A DNA stretch of 64,000 nucleotides from Natronorubrum daqingense (lineage in GTDB: Archaea > Halobacteriota > Halobacteria > Halobacteriales > Natrialbaceae): the NCBI RefSeq assembly GCF_001971705.1, contig NZ_CP019327.1, positions 744,001-808,000 of the forward strand. Reading direction: 5' to 3'. The notes below the pieces were generated by a model. That model made no database searches and was not told where the DNA came from. It was given only the letters and a program-made list of their open reading frames with translations. The translations under genes and the position numbers were made by a program. The number at the start of each line of letters is the position of its first letter. Within the stretch, counting starts at the first letter, position 1. Shown here in pieces: positions 60,770-64,000 of the stretch.

Positions 60770-61474
60770 ATGGCGACGGTCACGATCTGGAACGAGTTTC
60801 GACACGAACGCGAGGATGACGACGTTGCTGCCGTCTATCCGGACGGTATCCACGAAACGATCGCTGACGGGCTCACCGACGGCGAGCGTGTACACGACAT
60901 CCAGTACGCAACGCTCGAGGAACCCGATCACGGCCTCACCGAGGACGTTCTCGAGCGAACAGATGTCCTACTGTGGTGGGGCCACGAGGCCCACGACGAG
61001 GTCGCCGACGAAATCGTCGACCGCGTTCACCGGCGCGTCCTCGAGGGCATGGGGCTGATCGCCCTTCACTCGGCTCACTACTCGAAACCGTTCAAGCGAC
61101 TCATGGGGACGACGTGTAGCCTCCAGTATCGAGAAGCGGGCGAGACGGAGCGCCTCTGGGTGGTCGACCCGGGACACCCCATCGTCGACGGACTCGACGA
61201 GTCACTCGAGTTGCCACGGACGGAGATGTACGGTGAGCCCTTCGACGTTCCCGAACCCGACCGATTGGTTTTCCTCAGTTGGTTCGAGGGGGGCGAGGTG
61301 TTTCGCAGCGGGTGTTGTTACCGGCGAGGGAGCGGGCGAATCTTCTACTTTCGTCCAGGTCACGAAACGTACCCGATCTACGAAAACGAAGAGATCCGAC
61401 GCGTTCTCCGCAACGCGGTCGCGTGGGCCTCACCGACGGACGGCTCACCGCGAACGTTCGGTGAACGCGAGTGA
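60770..61474 (+). CDS. ThuA-like domain protein
   Basis: 234 residues from ATG 60770; a GTG at 60722 would add 16. The glutamine-amidotransferase-like fold has [42 protein letters not shown] and [11 protein letters not shown], and ends [25 protein letters not shown]. Homologues act in trehalose or other sugar degradation together with Gfo/Idh/MocA oxidoreductases, matching its divergent neighbour. The upstream region 60494-60769 is AT-rich near 60660-60720 and presumably holds both promoters. Confidence 0.87.
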   Translation: MATVTIWNEFRHEREDDDVAAVYPDGIHETIADGLTDGERVHDIQYATLEEPDHGLTEDVLERTDVLLWWGHEAHDEVADEIVDRVHRRVLEGMGLIALHSAHYSKPFKRLMGTTCSLQYREAGETERLWVVDPGHPIVDGLDESLELPRTEMYGEPFDVPEPDRLVFLSWFEGGEVFRSGCCYRRGSGRIFYFRPGHETYPIYENEEIRRVLRNAVAWASPTDGSPRTFGERE

Positions 61475-61534
61475 CGGTGAGGGCACGGTGACATCGTTTC
61501 TCGAGGCGATAGCCGAACGCAGTTTCTCGCTCCC

Positions 61535-62386
61535 TTAGAAGTACTCGCGCCCCTCGTCTGTGACGACGCTCTCGAGTAACTCGACCGGCGTCGCGTCGTA
61601 GTTCGGGTTTTCGATCGCGAAGCCGTCGGCGGGTTCGGGCATGACCTCGCTGCCAGCACGGTACTCGTTTTCGAAGACGAATCCCTCCTCGACGATCTTC
61701 GACGCCGATCCGAGGACGGTGACGGGAACGTCGAGTTGTGCAGCGGTCGCCGCGATGGGAAACGTCCCGACGCGGTTGTACAGCGTTTCGTCGACGATAC
61801 AATCCATACCGACGACGACGCGGTCGCACTCCTCGAGGGAGAGTCCGTGGGCGCTATCGGTGATCAAGGTGGCGTCGACGTTGTCCATTTTAGCGAGTCT
61901 GCGTGCCGTCTTGCGGCCGATGAATCGGGGCCGAGCCTCCGTAATGTAGACGTCGAACGATTTGCCGGCCGTCGTCGCGTATTCGAGCGCCTCGAGCACC
62001 GTCGAGGAATAATCGTGTGTCAACAAGGTCGCACCGTCCTCGAGAACGTCGGCCGCGTTCTCTGCCGCCAAACGTTTGGCGGCCTCGACTCGGGAGACGA
62101 CGGCGTCGATTTGCTCTCGCGTGTGGCGCTTGGCTGCCTCGACGCTGTCGAGGTCGGCGTCTTCGACGGCGGTGACGACCTCCCTAACTGCCGTCTGAAG
62201 CGAGGCGTGAGATGGGTTTGCCCGCCGAAGGACGGTACCGTTTCGTTCCAACGAACGGACGTACTCTTCGACGGTGGCGAACTCTCGATCGACCAGTTCC
62301 TCGAGAGCCCGTGTCGCACGTACCGCCACTACCGAGGAGCTGTGAGTCTGCATTTCCTGTATCTCCTCGACCGTCTCGTCGATCAT
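61535..62386 (-). CDS. eIF2B alpha/ribose-1,5-bisphosphate isomerase-like protein
   Basis: 283 residues from ATG 62386. An N-terminal helical region precedes the Rossmann-like eIF2B/MtnA/R15P-isomerase core: LLTHDYSSTVLEAL, VYITEARPRFIGRKTARRL, DRVVVGMDCIVDETLYNRVGTFPIAATAAQLDVPVTVLGSASKI. The catalytic-type Asp of isomerases is in VVVGMD, but GMDCIVDETLYN replaces the commoner GADAI-G-NK pattern. It could be a sugar-phosphate isomerase of nucleotide salvage or an eIF2B homologue. Convergent with the ThuA-like gene. Confidence 0.8.
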   Translation of the reverse strand: MIDETVEEIQEMQTHSSSVVAVRATRALEELVDREFATVEEYVRSLERNGTVLRRANPSHASLQTAVREVVTAVEDADLDSVEAAKRHTREQIDAVVSRVEAAKRLAAENAADVLEDGATLLTHDYSSTVLEALEYATTAGKSFDVYITEARPRFIGRKTARRLAKMDNVDATLITDSAHGLSLEECDRVVVGMDCIVDETLYNRVGTFPIAATAAQLDVPVTVLGSASKIVEEGFVFENEYRAGSEVMPEPADGFAIENPNYDATPVELLESVVTDEGREYF

Positions 62387-62910
62387 ACTCGGACAGATTC
62401 TCGTGAGCGCCAAAGGTGTTCGGGTCGTATCCGATCGAAGGCGACGCGACGAGCGACGACTCGACGCCTCTGTCGGTACAAGCTGACTCCCGTCTGTATC
62501 TCGAGTGGCGACGCGAATGGCAGTGGGAGTGACAATGGCACTGGCAACTCGAGCGGACAGTCACTCCCACACGGTATCTGATTTCGGGCGTCTCCTGGAG
62601 GCGATTTCTCGCCGGTCAATCGGTCATTGGCTTCCGAGAATGGTGACTGCAAGGACACAACGACCCTCGTTTCGAGCCCCCTCGTCGCGTCTGCGCGTCG
62701 CCTCGAGGAGTTCGAGTCGAGCCGCGCATCGGTGAGTGTAAGAGCCCCCAATCGATGGCGGTGAACTCTTGTTTTCTTCGCTTACCCGCGTTCGAAATCA
62801 GTTGACGCTCCGTTTCCCAATCTATTCTCAGTATAACAATTCACTGGCTCGCCCTCGGGCAGAAACGTACAGATGACTCACCGAATCGATCGTGCAACAG
62901 AGACGGATCA
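62387..62910. other. 524-base gene-free stretch
   Basis: No convincing gene. Around 62500-62580 a low-complexity Gly/Ser/Asn-type frame (SGDANGSGSDNGTGNSSGQ) is visible, and the 11-base inverted repeat GTGGGAGTGAC (62523-62533) / GTCACTCCCAC (62560-62570) lies within it. The AT-rich part at 62750-62860 probably holds the promoter of the next gene. Confidence 0.5.
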
Positions 62911-64000
62911 ATGAACCGACGAACCTATCTAACGACGGGCCTCGCTCTCGGTGCAACGGGGTTCGCCGGTGTCGGTCTCGGTCAAACCGAAGGGGTGGAT
63001 GAAGAAGACGTAATCGGCGAGGATCCCGACGATGACGACGAATTCGCAGACGCGGGTCCGGCCTCGCCGCCACCGACCGGGACGTTCGACGACTTCGAAA
63101 CCCTCGAGCGCTGGCGCGTTAGACAGGATATCGGCTCGTTCGACGTGGATACGGATCGATACTACGAGGGGTCGCAGTCGGTCGTCTTCGAAGCCGATGA
63201 CGAGGGCCAGACTCGAATCCGTCGCACGCTCAATGATCCGATCGACATCCGAACCGTCGCACCCGGTCTCGCCGTCGCGAGCGAACGAGGGAGCGTCGTC
63301 AGGATTCAACTTCAAGACGCCGACGGCGACTACGTCGAGTACAGTCAGCGTGTGCTCGATGGCATGCCGTTAACGCGCAAGAACTTCGGGCTCACTCGCA
63401 TCCGGGGCGATCCCGACCTCAGCGAAATTTTCGTCCTCCAAATCGTCCACTGGGGCGACGAAGACGCCGACGGAGTCCAGCTCTGGGTCGACGACTTCCA
63501 CTTCGTCCCAAAACCCGAGACGGGACGGGTTATGCTCCAGTTCCACGGCGGATACGAATCGCACTATACGGTCGCGCTCTCGCTCCTCGAGGAGTACGGC
63601 GTCACGGGAAGTGCGTTCGTTCCTCCCGAGCGAATCGGTACCGAATCCGGAAACGGCGAAAATCGACTGACGGAGGGACAAATCGCGTCGCTCGCCGGTG
63701 CCGACTGGACGATCGGCAGTTACGCCGCTCGAGGTTCACACCTCGACGGAGGCTCGAGCAGCGAGTTGGCAGCCGAGATCGTCGGCCCGACCGAGTGGCT
63801 CGAGGACGGAGGGTACGCGGACGACGGTCGGTTTTTCGCCTATCCAGGTGCAGTATATTCAGAAGCCTCGTACGAACTCGTCGCGGAACACTACGATCTC
63901 GGGTTTGCTGGCTCGGCGAGGGCACAGGGTTATGCCGGAAACCCGTATCTGTGTTCGCTCACCAGTTCACCCGAGCCGTTCGAAGCCGCCGACGTCGTCG
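62911..64000 (+). CDS. exported NodB-like (polysaccharide deacetylase family) protein, 3' end missing
   Basis: At least 363 residues; runs off the right edge. The Tat-type N-terminus is MNRRTYLTTGLALGATGFAGVGLG, followed by an acidic linker and a jelly-roll-like domain (TGTFDDFETLERW to VQLWVDDFHFVPKPE). A NodB-like barrel then begins at VMLQFHGGYESHYTVALSLLEEYGV. The usual metal-binding TFDDG is QFHGG, and the H-x-x-x-H motif reads GSYAARGSH, losing the first His. FAYPGAVYSEASYELVAEHYDLGFAG is retained. It is probably cell-surface, and enzyme activity is doubtful. Confidence 0.75.
   Translation, partial: MNRRTYLTTGLALGATGFAGVGLGQTEGVDEEDVIGEDPDDDDEFADAGPASPPPTGTFDDFETLERWRVRQDIGSFDVDTDRYYEGSQSVVFEADDEGQTRIRRTLNDPIDIRTVAPGLAVASERGSVVRIQLQDADGDYVEYSQRVLDGMPLTRKNFGLTRIRGDPDLSEIFVLQIVHWGDEDADGVQLWVDDFHFVPKPETGRVMLQFHGGYESHYTVALSLLEEYGVTGSAFVPPERIGTESGNGENRLTEGQIASLAGADWTIGSYAARGSHLDGGSSSELAAEIVGPTEWLEDGGYADDGRFFAYPGAVYSEASYELVAEHYDLGFAGSARAQGYAGNPYLCSLTSSPEPFEAADVV

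Overview
The window is chromosomal DNA of a halophilic archaeon, most likely a member of the Natrialbales (class Halobacteria). The evidence is high GC, strongly acidic proteins, short AT-rich TATA boxes about 25 bases before many start codons (leaderless transcripts), and typical haloarchaeal families. These include a HalX response regulator, a HEWD zinc protein, PAN and the 20S proteasome beta subunit, archaetidylserine synthase, a split GMP synthase glutaminase and archaeal L1-L10-P1 stalk genes. The assignment below class level is inference. No rRNA, tRNA, insertion sequence, CRISPR array or prophage was recognised.

Layout. 1-4.9 kb (minus strand): lutC-lutB lactate-oxidation genes (lutB cut by the edge), guaAa, two tiny plus-strand genes and a proteasome-activating nucleotidase. 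5.0-11.8 kb: a winged-helix regulator, an 819-base gene-free stretch with tandem and inverted repeats, mre11-rad50, and three minus-strand genes of unknown function. 12-20 kb: intein-free DNA polymerase B, then an Fe-S/iron block (sufC-sufB-sufD, a ribbon-helix-helix mini-protein, a ferritin-like protein and a DtxR-type regulator). 20-24 kb (minus): an exported lamin-tail/phospholipase D protein, a HEAT-repeat protein and pssA. 24-27.3 kb (plus): a cupredoxin lipoprotein, pckA, a HEWD protein and cutA.

27.3-36 kb is the most unusual part. Ribosomal L11 is separated from L1-L10-P1 by about 6 kb of minus-strand genes. Six of them form a probable operon: two membrane proteins (one a CDP-alcohol phosphatidyltransferase), an alcohol-dehydrogenase-like protein, a pterin-synthase-like protein, a glycosyltransferase and a methyltransferase. 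Together they look like an uncharacterised pathway for a pterin or lipid-linked glycoconjugate.

36-46 kb: a TctA-like permease, a BtpA-family protein, an old yellow enzyme, a second cupredoxin, a peroxiredoxin-like protein, an acidic unknown, a 37-residue zinc mini-protein, an Lrp/AsnC regulator with an aminotransferase, an Eis-like acetyltransferase and an ornithine-cyclodeaminase family enzyme. 46-51 kb: a sensor protein that has lost key histidine-kinase residues, convergent with a HalX response regulator, then purL. 51-64 kb: HxlR regulator/flavin reductase, SRPBCC protein, aldo-keto reductase, thioesterase, small regulators, UPF0212 protein, proteasome beta subunit, a Gfo/Idh/MocA-ThuA sugar pair, an eIF2B-like protein and a truncated NodB-like protein with degenerate catalytic motifs.

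Several perfect palindromes lie in intergenic regions (before sufC, near 57.4 kb, near 43.6 kb) and are candidate operators or RNA hairpins.
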